The translations under genes and the position numbers were made by a program. 64,000 nucleotides of DNA from Candidatus Babelota bacterium (GTDB lineage Bacteria > Babelota > Babeliae > Babelales > Babelaceae), in assembly GCA_023379005.1 (NCBI GenBank), contig JAMCTG010000005.1, positions 62,001 to 126,000 of the forward strand, in the 5' to 3' direction. Of this stretch, positions 44,240 to 53,484 are shown in pieces (position 1 is the stretch's first letter; the number at the start of each line of letters is the position of its first letter). The notes under the pieces are model-generated. The model was given only the letters and a program-made list of their open reading frames with translations. It ran no database searches and was not told where the DNA came from.

Positions 44240-44312
44240 CTTTCTTGCCTGCCCGCCGTAGCCTATCTCAGAAAAAAAGTCTTAAGTAATTGGATGCGAA
44301 GGCTGGGTGTAG
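44240..44312. repeat. Degenerate repeat fragment related to the large GC-rich repeat
   Basis: Within the gap 44138-44322, GCCTGCCCGCCGTAGCCT and CGAAGGCTGGGT resemble the reversed cores of R1-R3 (CCCGGCGAAGTTTGCCGAGCCT and CGAAGCCTGGGT) but with many changes, so this looks like a decayed copy. Confidence 0.4.
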
Positions 44313-44322
44313 AAAAAAATTT

Positions 44323-45714
44323 TTATGAAGTCTTAATATACCCAGATCCCATTACACCGGCTTTGAACATTAATTGATAAATATCTTCAAGATTTTGATT
44401 TTTTGCATATTCAAATACGGTTCTTCTATTTTTGTCTTTTATGTTCACATTAGCTCCTGCATTCAATAATGTTAACACTACTTGATATTTTTCATCTTTA
44501 GTCATTCGATCAGAATCAACTGCAATCATAAGTGCAGTTCTTCCAAGATCGTCTTGAGCATTTAGATCTACTTTAGAATCGATCAGTTGTTGCATTTTTT
44601 TTATATCACCGATTCTACTTGATAACATTAAAGGAGTCATAGATTCAAAACCTGACTTCGCCCCATATGCAAGCAGAATTTTTTCAATTTCTTTTAAATC
44701 TAATTCTCTTGCATAATCTAATGCAGTTTTTCCATTTTTACTTCTTAAATTTACGTTTGCTTTAGCATTGAGCAAAATTTCGACAGCTTTTTTCTTTTCA
44801 TCAGGATCCGCATGTTTATATATAAAAGCTCCTGGAATTATAGGATCTGGTTCCTGTATCATTGCGATTATTACATAGATAAGTGGAGAGTGACCCAAAA
44901 AATCTTGTTGATTTACGTTTGCTTTTAGTTCATCGACAAAAAATTTAATTGTAGATACAAACAATTGTCTTGAAGCTAGAATTAAAGGTGTTTCTCCTGA
45001 TATATTTTCATTTAGATTAACTCCTGCTTGAAATAACAATTTAAGAACATAAGTCCAATTTAAAAATTCTCGCCAAATTAATTGCAAATCCTTCAAATTA
45101 AATTTAGATTTTAATTCTTTCGCCATTATATTTAAGACTTTATCTTCTTTAGGCGTTTGCAAATCTTTAAACTCTTCTCTAAATCCAAATTTAGTTTTTA
45201 ATTCTTTTAAAGTTTTGATTAAGTCATCTTTTCTATTAATTAAATTTCTAATACTTTTTTCTAAACCTAATCTTGGGTCAACAACATTTTCAAACACAGT
45301 GAAAAAGTTTTTAGCACCAGTTAACCATAGCACTGCAGCTGTATCAATATTATTCAAATAAATTGGCCAGGCCTTATCTAATTCATCTACTGAATAAATT
45401 TTTTCCAATTCATAAGCTATTTTTTTCAAAATTAGAAATTTATTGTTTTCAATTAAATTTTTTAATTGTTTATTTGTTTGTGCAAAATAAGATACAATTC
45501 TAAAAAGTAATCTAATATTTTGTTCAAGTTTCAAATCTTTGTGGGCTGATCCCTCAATAGTTTTCAAAATAATTTCTAACTGGGGTCCTTCAGGTAATCG
45601 CATAAGATAAGAAAATTGTTCAGGATCAGACAAAACTTCTGGTTTAGATTCCATCGTAAAGATTTTGAAATTAAAGTTTGCAAGAAACATTACTAAAATA
45701 AATTTTTTTTTCAT
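44323..45714 (-). CDS. Secreted multi-ankyrin protein, 463 aa
   Basis: Leader ending KIFTMESKP. An F-box-like start (YLMRLPEGPQLEIILKTIEG) and helical domain are followed by about six ankyrin repeats in the C-terminal half: GVNLNENISGETPLILASRQ, ELKANVNQQDFLGHSPLIYVI, AKANVNLRSKNGKTALDYARELD, SGFESMTPLMLSSRIGD, DSKVDLNAQDDLGRTALMIAVD, AGANVNIKDKNRRTVFEYAKNQ. It overlaps the next ankyrin gene by 4 bases (ATGA). The largest of the tandem ankyrin family. Confidence 0.9.
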   Translation of the reverse strand: MKKKFILVMFLANFNFKIFTMESKPEVLSDPEQFSYLMRLPEGPQLEIILKTIEGSAHKDLKLEQNIRLLFRIVSYFAQTNKQLKNLIENNKFLILKKIAYELEKIYSVDELDKAWPIYLNNIDTAAVLWLTGAKNFFTVFENVVDPRLGLEKSIRNLINRKDDLIKTLKELKTKFGFREEFKDLQTPKEDKVLNIMAKELKSKFNLKDLQLIWREFLNWTYVLKLLFQAGVNLNENISGETPLILASRQLFVSTIKFFVDELKANVNQQDFLGHSPLIYVIIAMIQEPDPIIPGAFIYKHADPDEKKKAVEILLNAKANVNLRSKNGKTALDYARELDLKEIEKILLAYGAKSGFESMTPLMLSSRIGDIKKMQQLIDSKVDLNAQDDLGRTALMIAVDSDRMTKDEKYQVVLTLLNAGANVNIKDKNRRTVFEYAKNQNLEDIYQLMFKAGVMGSGYIKTS

Positions 45715-46769
45715 AACTCTTTGCCAGTTTTTGCGCCAGCATTTATAAGAATTTGTTTAATTTCATCAATTTCATCAACATCATTTGTATGATCTAATGC
45801 AGTACGACCATCTTTATCTTTTAAATTTACATCAGCATCCGCAGCAAGAAGATCTTGAACGATTTGTTTTTTTAGTTGAGGATCACGTGCAATTGATCTT
45901 TCTGTTTTTTGGTCAATTGCTGCATTTGCCTTTATAGAATATATTAATGCTGTCCATCCTAATTTATTTTGCAAATTTACATTTGCTTTATGTTTTTTTT
46001 CTAATAAAAGTTTTACAATTTCAGGAGATTCATGCATAGCAGCTATCATCAAAGGAGTTGACTTAAAAGCGTTAATTAAATTTACATTTGCACCAACATC
46101 AAGAAGTAACTTAACTAGCTCAAGAGATTTTTTATGTATGGCAATGTGTAACAGCGTATCTTTGATTTTGCTTTTACTTCGATAATTAGTATCTATGTTA
46201 CCACTTTGTATAAGTAATTTTGCATAATCTATCAAATCTAGTTCAATTATCTTTTCTAATAATCTATTTATGTTAAAAAGCTTTAAATCTTCACTTTTAT
46301 TACCAATTCTTAACATAAGTTCAAAAATATCTGGCCATTCTCTCAAAGCGACATTGATAAAATCAAGATTTTTTAAAACTGCTCCTGCATAAATAAGAAT
46401 TTTGAGTGAATTTTTTCTACGATTCTTTATATTAGGCCGCACTCCTTCAGCCAATTTATTTTCATCAAACTTATTTGCAAGAGCCTTTCCCATTGCCTTG
46501 TAAATATCTTCAGAAAAATCTCTAATAAATTGAGCAAAATATTTATTGCTACGAGCTAAATTTGCTTTCTGAACAGAAAGACTTTCTAGATTTTGAGCGA
46601 CAGTCACATCTGGGTTTACAATAAAGGATCTGGTAATAATATTTAGAAGAACTTCTCTTGGCAATTGCTGAAGTCTAGATTCAGGAATTTCAGAAATTGG
46701 CTGTTCTTCCATTGAAAAAATACTGAAGACAAAAGAAAAACTCCATAAAATTAATAATCTATTAACCAT
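45711..46769 (-). CDS. Secreted F-box-like/ankyrin-repeat protein, 352 aa
   Basis: Start at the ATG 46769 (MVNRLLILWSFSF), preceded by AGAGGGA; the frame stays open another 78 codons upstream only because it runs through repeat R3. Leader ending SIFSMEEQ. F-box-like domain at about 30-80 (LQQLPREVLLNIITRSF ... LARSNKYFAQFIRD). Ankyrin repeats follow (TLLHIAIHKKSLELVKLLLDVGANVN, STPLMIAAMHESPEIVKLLLEK, GWTALIYSIKANA, VNLKDKDGRTALDHTND). Likely targets a eukaryotic ubiquitin pathway (inference). Confidence 0.88.
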   Translation of the reverse strand: MVNRLLILWSFSFVFSIFSMEEQPISEIPESRLQQLPREVLLNIITRSFIVNPDVTVAQNLESLSVQKANLARSNKYFAQFIRDFSEDIYKAMGKALANKFDENKLAEGVRPNIKNRRKNSLKILIYAGAVLKNLDFINVALREWPDIFELMLRIGNKSEDLKLFNINRLLEKIIELDLIDYAKLLIQSGNIDTNYRSKSKIKDTLLHIAIHKKSLELVKLLLDVGANVNLINAFKSTPLMIAAMHESPEIVKLLLEKKHKANVNLQNKLGWTALIYSIKANAAIDQKTERSIARDPQLKKQIVQDLLAADADVNLKDKDGRTALDHTNDVDEIDEIKQILINAGAKTGKEL

Positions 46770-46780
46770 TGGTCCCTCTA

Positions 46781-46931
46781 CTTCGCCGTCGCCAAAACCC
46801 ATATGTATTAGCTCATGGATCAAAAGCGACAAGAACCCGGCGTAGTTTGCCGAGCCTGATGGCCCGCTCATCACTGAGCGCCGATCGCAATAGGCCCGGA
46901 TAAACGAAGCCTGGGTTGCTATGGCGGAATT
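46781..46931. repeat. Large GC-rich repeat, copy R3 (reverse orientation)
   Basis: Reverse copy with core 1 at 46896-46914 (GGATAAACGAAGCCTGGGT), core 2 at about 46833-46857 and the GCGCTCAGTGATGAGCGGGCC hairpin at 46863-46880. It lies 12 bases upstream of the ankyrin gene start and produces a false N-terminal extension of that gene's frame. The remainder of the gap to 47057 is AT-rich without features. Confidence 0.85.
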
Positions 46932-47057
46932 TTGACTTACTGGCTTTTTAGGCCAGCTATGAGCTTCATTTCCAAAGTAGCATAATTTATTACCAATCGG
47001 CAATAGTTATAAAAAATAGATATAGATTGAGATGATTTTTATATGTTAAAGATTTTA

Positions 47058-47555
47058 CTAAAAATCCTTATCCTTAAACTTTTTATCCAAAAGAAATATG
47101 AGTTCCTGAATTTCTTTTAGTTCAGCATTAACATTAACATTTTGTCTAATAGTTAAAAGATCAGCTCCATAAAATTTTTCTCTTGAATTGACATCAGCTC
47201 CCGCATAAATAAGTATTTTCATAGCATCTATATCTGATTTGAAAAGATATTCTTTTAATTTTGACGTCAAACGATATGAATGATATTTTTCTTTAAATAA
47301 TTGACCTATTGCTTTAAAAAATACTTCTAAATTATTTTCCATTAATCGCTTAAAATAATCATTATTTTTTAAAAGTTCATCTTTTTTTTCTAAAACCATT
47401 TTTATGTTATCTTCCTCAGATGCTTTTTCTTCTAAAACAAATACTGCTTTTACAAGCTTAGTAAGTTCATCTTTTGAGATTGTGCCTAATTTCTCGATAC
47501 GCATAGAAAACGATAAATTTGTTAAAAAAATAAGAAAAAATAATTTTTTGAACAT
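47058..47555 (-). CDS. Short secreted ankyrin-family protein, 165 aa
   Basis: Leader ending LSFSMRIEK. The helical N-terminal domain of the family (NIKMVLEKKDELLKNNDYFKRLMENN, MKAIGQLFKEKYHS) is present, but only one clear ankyrin-like unit follows (LFKSDIDAMKILIYAGADVNSREKF) before the protein ends in a charged tail FLLDKKFKDKD. It looks like a truncated member of the tandem family. GGGG lies upstream of the start. Confidence 0.75.
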   Translation of the reverse strand: MFKKLFFLIFLTNLSFSMRIEKLGTISKDELTKLVKAVFVLEEKASEEDNIKMVLEKKDELLKNNDYFKRLMENNLEVFFKAIGQLFKEKYHSYRLTSKLKEYLFKSDIDAMKILIYAGADVNSREKFYGADLLTIRQNVNVNAELKEIQELIFLLDKKFKDKDF

Positions 47556-47618
47556 TGTAACCCCTAAATTATTTAAGTTAAGATTGAATAAATTTTAATG
47601 TTTATTAATATTTTTTAA

Positions 47619-48296
47619 TTATGTGTTAATTATTTTTTTCGCTGATAAAGCTCCTCGCTTGATCAAAAATGTTTCCAATAATAAAAAAGCAGGATTGCGT
47701 GACTTATGTTTGTAATCTTTTGCCCAATCTAAAATCGTTTTTCCTTCATTATCAGTTGAATTAATATTAGCTCCATTTTTTAAAACAATCTCAAAATATT
47801 TAATATTTATTGGTTTATTAAAGTCTTGATGAATTAAATTATGAAGTAATTCATTTTTGTCACAATGAACATCATGTTTTAATAAAAGCTCAAAAACATC
47901 TGGCCAATCATTTGCAATGGATAAGGTATACATGGATGGTAACTGAATGCAGTTAAAATCAAGTTTACCTTTGCAAGCATAAATTAAAGCTTTAACTTTA
48001 CTTGGATCATTTCCACCGAAAAAATGTCGTATTAACAAACCAATATTTTCATGCGAATAATGTTTAGCCCAATTCTCACCTGCAATTTGTAAACATCGTT
48101 CATAAAAATTATTAAAACTTTCAATCAATTTCTCATCTGATTTATGAGCCCTTACTTGAGTATCAATTATTTTTTTTTCAAGTTTTATTATGCTTCTGAT
48201 ATCTGCCTCATAATCATTTTCCATTGAAAAAATTGAATCACAAAAAAAAACGATTATTAAAAAAAATATTGATAAAAATAAAATATTTTTTTTCAT
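47619..48296 (-). CDS. Secreted ankyrin-family protein, 225 aa
   Basis: Start ATG at 48296 preceded by AAAGGA at 5 bases; an earlier TTG adds five residues. Leader ends DSIFSMEND. Helical N-domain (KLIESFNNFYERCLQIAGENW), then diverged ankyrin repeats (FELLLKHDVHCDKNELLHNLI, YFEIVLKNGANINSTDNEGKTILDWAKDYK) and a closing LIKRGALSAKK. The closing segment parallels ISHGAKQAKDLC at the end of 48727-49365, so the two are paralogues. Confidence 0.78.
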   Translation of the reverse strand: MKKNILFLSIFFLIIVFFCDSIFSMENDYEADIRSIIKLEKKIIDTQVRAHKSDEKLIESFNNFYERCLQIAGENWAKHYSHENIGLLIRHFFGGNDPSKVKALIYACKGKLDFNCIQLPSMYTLSIANDWPDVFELLLKHDVHCDKNELLHNLIHQDFNKPINIKYFEIVLKNGANINSTDNEGKTILDWAKDYKHKSRNPAFLLLETFLIKRGALSAKKIINT

Positions 48297-48322
48297 TTTA
48301 ATCCTTTGCAATCAAGAAAAAT

Positions 48323-48733
48323 TTATTCATTGCTGACACTATCAAAATTCTTTAAAGCACAAATTAATATATTTTCCATATCTTTATTTTTTTTTATACA
48401 GAATTCATTTAAGCACGTTTCTATTGTCTCACGACAAACAGTCTCAAAAACAATTTTGCTTAATTTTCGTATTAAACGTTTACATATATTACCAACACGG
48501 AAATTATGCTCGAACATAGCCTGCGCTCTAATCATTCTATGACATTTAATATAAAGATTATTTATATTATTTATTAATTGAACTTCATCTCCCCAAATTT
48601 TTATTGTTTCATCAGAATCAATTAATTGTTCTAATTGTTTCCACAATATATTAATACCTTTTTTTTCTTCTGTTTCCATTGAAAAAATATTTAAAAAAAA
48701 TAGTGACAATAATAATAATATTTTTTTCAACAT
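48323..48733 (-). CDS. Truncated ankyrin-family paralogue, 136 aa
   Basis: Leader ending LNIFSMETE. The N-domain (VQLINNINNLYIKCHRMIRA, VGNICKRLIRKLSK) matches that of 47619 (LIESFNNFYERCLQIAG, ENIGLLIRHFF). It ends at MENILICALKNFDSVSNE, which aligns with MSNLLHYSLKNKFDFSYTP in 48727 and with VKALIYACKGKLDFN in 47619, exactly where the ankyrin half should begin. So the C-terminal ankyrin part is missing. It overlaps the upstream gene by 7 bases and lies 26 bases before the next. Confidence 0.75.
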   Translation of the reverse strand: MLKKILLLLSLFFLNIFSMETEEKKGINILWKQLEQLIDSDETIKIWGDEVQLINNINNLYIKCHRMIRAQAMFEHNFRVGNICKRLIRKLSKIVFETVCRETIETCLNEFCIKKNKDMENILICALKNFDSVSNE

Positions 48734-49365
48734 AAATCCTTTGCTTGTTTAGCTCCGTGAGAGATTAAAAATTGTTCAACTTGTGATTTATTAGTTCCTA
48801 TTTTTTGACTTGTGACAAAATCTAATAATGTTTGTCTATTTTCATCTAGTTCATTAACGCTGATACCGTTTTCTAATAGAATCTCAAAAAAAGTTATATC
48901 TATTAAATCCGGTCGCAGAATTAAATAGCGAAATATTTTATGTTTGTGTACTTCAGATTCATGTTGAATAAATATTTTAAACAAGTCAGATCTCATTTTA
49001 TCAATAGATTTAACAATAAATGCCGTGGGGGTATATGAAAAATCAAATTTATTTTTTAGAGAATAATGTAATAGATTAGACATATTTTCATTTTGTAAAT
49101 TTTGGTATTTGTCTAAAAAAATTGAAAGAACAGGTTCATCTACTGTTTGAGCTAAAAATTTACCCATCATCTGTATATATTGTGGATACTGTTGAGGATA
49201 TAAATCTTTTATTATTGTTAATACATTATCAATAGAATCACACACATATTTTGCATAATTAAGCTCAGAATCTTGACCGGTTTTTTCTTGCTTAATATTG
49301 TGACATTCTTCTTCCATCGAAAAAATGTTTAAAAATATACAACAAATAAAAAAAAATTTAGTCAT
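48727..49365 (-). CDS. Secreted ankyrin-family protein, 212 aa
   Basis: Leader MTKFFFICCIFLNIFSMEEE. Helical N-domain then diverged ankyrin units: LFKIFIQHESEVHKHKIFRYLI, FFEILLENGISVNELDENRQTLLDFVTSQ and a closing QFLISHGAKQAKDLC. Paralogue of 47619 and 48323 next to it; the three form an overlapping tandem. It starts 9 bases after the mutS stop and may be read from the mutS transcript. Function unknown, host-directed binding inferred. Confidence 0.78.
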   Translation of the reverse strand: MTKFFFICCIFLNIFSMEEECHNIKQEKTGQDSELNYAKYVCDSIDNVLTIIKDLYPQQYPQYIQMMGKFLAQTVDEPVLSIFLDKYQNLQNENMSNLLHYSLKNKFDFSYTPTAFIVKSIDKMRSDLFKIFIQHESEVHKHKIFRYLILRPDLIDITFFEILLENGISVNELDENRQTLLDFVTSQKIGTNKSQVEQFLISHGAKQAKDLC

Positions 49366-49374
49366 GATTTTCCA

Positions 49375-51789
49375 TTAATAATTTTGCTTATTAAATCCCG
49401 ACAATATCTCTTGTGCTCGTGAAATTAATTTTTCTGGCAACCCTGCGACTTTAGCAACTTCAATACCAAAGCTTCCTTCTGCAACGCCCTTTTCAATTTT
49501 ATGAAGTAAAATAATACCATTTTCTGTTTTGGTACTTGCTGCGTGGTAGGCAACAATCCCTTTAAAAAATTGAGTCAGTTGCGTAAGTTCATGATAATGA
49601 GTTGCAAATAAACATCTTGAACCAATATTTTGAAAAATATATTCAGCAACAGCCTGCGCGATTGCAATACCATCATAAGTACTTGTTCCCCGACCAACTT
49701 CATCCAAAATTACAAGACTATTTTTTGTAGCTTGGTTACAAATTAAAGCAGTTTCTTCCATCTCAATTAAAAATGTACTTTTGCCATCGGCTAAATTGTC
49801 TCCTGCACCAATTCGAGTGAAAATTTTATCAACAACAAACAAATCTGCGCTAGTTGCAGGCACAAATGAACCAATTTGAGCCATTAATATAATTAGCGCA
49901 ACCTGACGCAAATATGTAGATTTACCACCCATGTTAGGACCAGTGATAATCCAGAACGACTCTTCGTCGCACAAATTTGCGGAATTAGGAATAAATTCAT
50001 GCTCTAATTTTGCAGCTACCACAGGATGTTTGCCATTTATAATTTTTATTTGTCTGCCATCATTAAATTTTGGTCGTTTATAGTTATAATTGTAAGCTGC
50101 ATTAGACAGAGATATGAATGCATCAAGATTGCAAAGAACATAAGACAATTTTTTTAAATCACTTAAATATTTTTCAATCTCCATTTTTACAGATTCAAAA
50201 ACTTGTTTCTCAACTTGTGTAATTTCAGCTTTTGCTTTTACAATTTCATTTTCTAGTTCTTTAAGCTCCAAAGTCGTATATCTTTCTTTGGCTGCCAAAG
50301 TTTGTAAACGAATGTAATGATTCGGCACCAAATGCATATTTACTTTTGTAACTTCAATTGAATATCCATGCACATGATTGTAATTTACTCTTAATGATGA
50401 AATTCCTGTTTTTTGCTGCTCTCTTGCCTCAAGGTCTGCAATTAATTGTGCCGTATTATGAACAAGTTCTCTTAATTTATCGAGCTGATCATTAAAACCA
50501 GGTTTGATTAATATATCTATTTCTAAATTGTCATTTAAAGCAGAAAACAAATAATTATTAAGAGGTGTAAAATCTGCAATTTTTTGTAAAAAAGATTTTA
50601 TTAAGATATTATTTTGATTGGCTAATAATGAACACAATTTGGGTAAAAGTTTTAGGCAATTATTTAATGCAAGATAATCCCGCAAACTTGCCCGTCTCAA
50701 AGCAATTCTTCCAACAACGCGTTCAATGTCCTGAATTTCTTTTAAAATTTCTTCCAAATGGTTTTTAAATTCAATATTTGTTATAAATAATTCAACAATA
50801 TCTAACCTTTGTTCAATTAATTCTTTTTTTATCAATGGTCTGAGTATCCATTTTTTCAAAAGCCTTGATCCCATTGGAGTTGCCGCAAAATCAAGAACGC
50901 TAAATAGAGTATTTGTTCTTGAACCATCTTGGTTATTTTTTACAAGTTCTAAATTCCTTTGGCTTGCTGCATCTATTATTAAATAATCATTAGATTGATA
51001 AATTTGAAAATTTTTAAGTTCGAATAACGCATGTGCTTGGTTACGTTTTAAATATGCATACAAAAGCATGATTGCAGATTTAAGGCTTATAGAGTTCCAA
51101 GCAATGTTATATAAATTTTGACCAAATTGATTTTCAAACCAAGTAGAACTTTCAGAAAAATTCTGATTCAAAATTGAAAACTTATCCACAATAACATTGA
51201 AGCCAATTTGTCTTAATTTTTGTTCTAACAAATTTATTTGGGCACTTAATGGTGTAATGACAATTTCATCTGGCAAAAATCGCGAAAGTTCAGTTTCTAA
51301 ATTTTTTAAATTATTATCAATAACAGTTGCAAACACATGACCAGTCAATAGTTCGGCAAAAATTAGAGAAATTTCATTTTCACTTTGCCCAATTGTACAA
51401 AAATATGACGGAGATTTTGCATCAAGTAATTTGCTGTCAGTCAAAGTTCCTGCAGTTAATACTTGAGTAACCTTACGATTAACAATTTTGCCTGGGGTAG
51501 GAATTTCTGTCTGTTCACAAATTGCAACTTTGCAGCCGGCTTTAATTAATTTTCCAACATAATGCTCTAATGAATGGACAGGTATTCCTGCAAGAGGAAT
51601 TGGATCTCCATTTAATGTTGTTCCTCTTTTTGTAAGGACAATTCCTAAGATTGAACAAGCTTTTTTTGCATCTTCAAAAAAAAGTTCAAAAAAGTCGCCA
51701 ACCTGGAAAAATAATAATGCATCAGTAAAATCTTGTTTAATTTCAAAATACTGACGCATTAATGGAGTAACTGTTAAATCTTGTTGCAT
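49375..51789 (-). CDS. mutS: DNA mismatch repair protein MutS
   Basis: 804 residues, near full length. Mismatch-binding domain near the start with TPLMRQYFEIK and VGDFFELFFEDA (F-x-E wedge). ATPase: Walker A ITGPNMGGKSTYLRQ near 610, Walker B LVILDEVGRGTSTYDG near 688, and ATHYHELTQL. It recognises mismatches and starts repair with MutL, whose gene is not in this window. It follows yicC after about 60 bases in a group with yebC and ruvB. Confidence 0.96.
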   Translation of the reverse strand: MQQDLTVTPLMRQYFEIKQDFTDALLFFQVGDFFELFFEDAKKACSILGIVLTKRGTTLNGDPIPLAGIPVHSLEHYVGKLIKAGCKVAICEQTEIPTPGKIVNRKVTQVLTAGTLTDSKLLDAKSPSYFCTIGQSENEISLIFAELLTGHVFATVIDNNLKNLETELSRFLPDEIVITPLSAQINLLEQKLRQIGFNVIVDKFSILNQNFSESSTWFENQFGQNLYNIAWNSISLKSAIMLLYAYLKRNQAHALFELKNFQIYQSNDYLIIDAASQRNLELVKNNQDGSRTNTLFSVLDFAATPMGSRLLKKWILRPLIKKELIEQRLDIVELFITNIEFKNHLEEILKEIQDIERVVGRIALRRASLRDYLALNNCLKLLPKLCSLLANQNNILIKSFLQKIADFTPLNNYLFSALNDNLEIDILIKPGFNDQLDKLRELVHNTAQLIADLEAREQQKTGISSLRVNYNHVHGYSIEVTKVNMHLVPNHYIRLQTLAAKERYTTLELKELENEIVKAKAEITQVEKQVFESVKMEIEKYLSDLKKLSYVLCNLDAFISLSNAAYNYNYKRPKFNDGRQIKIINGKHPVVAAKLEHEFIPNSANLCDEESFWIITGPNMGGKSTYLRQVALIILMAQIGSFVPATSADLFVVDKIFTRIGAGDNLADGKSTFLIEMEETALICNQATKNSLVILDEVGRGTSTYDGIAIAQAVAEYIFQNIGSRCLFATHYHELTQLTQFFKGIVAYHAASTKTENGIILLHKIEKGVAEGSFGIEVAKVAGLPEKLISRAQEILSGFNKQNY

Positions 51790-51850
51790 ATTTTTTCATT
51801 TATAAAAATTTGTGTAATTATAAAGAAAATCTTAATATGCAGCAAGTTTT

Positions 51851-52738
51851 TTAAACAATATTTTGTGCTTGCTCTCGAGCTTTTTCTAATTCAACCTTAA
51901 TATTAATTGCAAGTTTACTAATCTCAGAATCTGCACACTTTGCGGACAGCGTATTTATTTCTCTGAAAAGTTCTTGCAAAATAAAGTCGATTTTTTTTCC
52001 ATTTTCATTTGAGGCAGATTGTAAAGATGCCAATAAATTTTCAAGATGACTTTTGGCACGCGTTATTTCTTCATGAATATCAATTTTATCTAAATGGGAA
52101 TAAATAAATGCATCCAAATTTTCATGAGCTTGTTGAGCTAAAACTGTAGCAAAAGTTTGTTGAATCATTTGTTTTTTTTGTTCAATAACAAATGGTGCTC
52201 TTGCTTCTATCTTTTTTAAATCTTGTTGAATAACTTGAATTCTGTTTTCGATATCTTTTGCCAACATTTGGCCTTCTTTTACACGAGATTCAACAAGCTG
52301 ATCAGTTAATTTTTCAAATTCTTTTAAAACAATTGATGCAGTTTCATCATCGATTGGTTCTTCTGGCAATTCAAAAACATGTGGTAATGAAACAAGATCT
52401 GAAATTTCTAATTGACCAGGAACATTGAATTTTTTTTGTATAACTTCAACAGCTTCTATATATCCTTTTACAGTTTCTACAGAAGCATTGACCTGAGTGG
52501 TAAGCTCTGCAGCATTGCTCATATGAACAGTGCAAAAAATATTTCCTCGATACAATTTCGATTTAAATAACTTTATAAGTTTTGTCTCAAGATGAGTAAG
52601 TGCAAAGGGCAATTTACAATTAACTTCAAAAAAACGAGAGTTTAATGATTTTAAAGTAATCGACAGGTTAATTTTTCCTTTTTTCTTAAATGGAATTGTT
52701 AAAGTTGCAGAACTAAATCCTGTCATACTTAAAATCAT
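51851..52738 (-). CDS. yicC: YicC-family endoribonuclease
   Basis: 295 residues. The N-terminus (SMTGFSSATL) and segment LKSLNSRFFEVNCKLP are diagnostic, as are DKIDIHEEITRAKSHLENL near 220 and the C-terminal KIDFILQELFREINTLSAKCADSEIS. YicC proteins are RNA endonucleases forming a cap-like hexamer. It starts 4 bases after yebC stops and probably shares its transcript. Confidence 0.95.
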   Translation of the reverse strand: MILSMTGFSSATLTIPFKKKGKINLSITLKSLNSRFFEVNCKLPFALTHLETKLIKLFKSKLYRGNIFCTVHMSNAAELTTQVNASVETVKGYIEAVEVIQKKFNVPGQLEISDLVSLPHVFELPEEPIDDETASIVLKEFEKLTDQLVESRVKEGQMLAKDIENRIQVIQQDLKKIEARAPFVIEQKKQMIQQTFATVLAQQAHENLDAFIYSHLDKIDIHEEITRAKSHLENLLASLQSASNENGKKIDFILQELFREINTLSAKCADSEISKLAINIKVELEKAREQAQNIV

Positions 52739-52742
52739 AATA

Positions 52743-53465
52743 TTATCCTAAATTTGTATAAACGTTTTGGACATCATCTAAATCTTGCAATGCACTTAAA
52801 AAATCATATGCCTTTTGTTCATCACCATCTGTAAGTTTTACCTGATGAGATGATACAAGTTCAGTTTCTGCGCTTGTAACTTTTAATCCAGCTTCTTCTA
52901 CTGCTTTTTTAACTTCATCTAAAGCTCGTGGATTGCAAGTTATAGTAAAAATTCCATCATCATCTTGATAAATATCTTTTACATCATAATCTAAAAGTTT
53001 TTCAAGAAGTTTATCTTCTGTAATTTGTTTGTTTCCATTTGCTTCAATAACCCCCATACGCTCAAACATCCAGTTAACAGCTCCACCTTCTGCCAGAATT
53101 CCTCCATGGCGCGAAAAGAAATGTCTTAAATCAGCAATTGCTCTATTTTTATTGTCTGTAAGAACTTCGACAATTAATGCAATTTTTCCAGGACCATAAC
53201 CTTCATAAGTATATGATTCATAAGCAACTCCAGGAAGTTCACCAGTTCCTTTTTTTATTGCTCTCGTGACGTTGTCTGCTGGCATGTTAGCTTCTTTTGC
53301 TTTTTCAAGCAATGTTCTTAGTCTTGGATTACCATTAGGGTCACCACCGCCTTGTTTTGCAGCAACTGTTATTTCTTTAATAATTTTTGTAAAAACTTGA
53401 CCACGCTTTGCATCTTCTTTTGCTTTTTTGTGCTTAATCGTGGCCCATTTAGAATGGCCTGACAT
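52743..53465 (-). CDS. yebC: YebC/PmpR-family protein
   Basis: 240 residues, with the N-terminus MSGHSKWATIKHKKAKEDA and the segments NPRLRTLLEKAKEANMPADN, YEGYGPGKIALIVEVLTDNKNR and GGAVNWMFERMG all typical. Members act as transcription regulators or as translation factors relieving polyproline stalling. It precedes yicC by 4 bases and follows ruvB by 19 bases, a conserved type of arrangement (yebC near ruv genes). Confidence 0.96.
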   Translation of the reverse strand: MSGHSKWATIKHKKAKEDAKRGQVFTKIIKEITVAAKQGGGDPNGNPRLRTLLEKAKEANMPADNVTRAIKKGTGELPGVAYESYTYEGYGPGKIALIVEVLTDNKNRAIADLRHFFSRHGGILAEGGAVNWMFERMGVIEANGNKQITEDKLLEKLLDYDVKDIYQDDDGIFTITCNPRALDEVKKAVEEAGLKVTSAETELVSSHQVKLTDGDEQKAYDFLSALQDLDDVQNVYTNLG

Positions 53466-53484
53466 ATCAAATTACCTTTAATTT

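Noticed and set aside
46770-47003. N-terminal extension of the ankyrin gene up to 47003
   Set aside because: The extra 78 codons translate repeat R3, have no leader, and a good ribosome site plus leader start exists at 46769.
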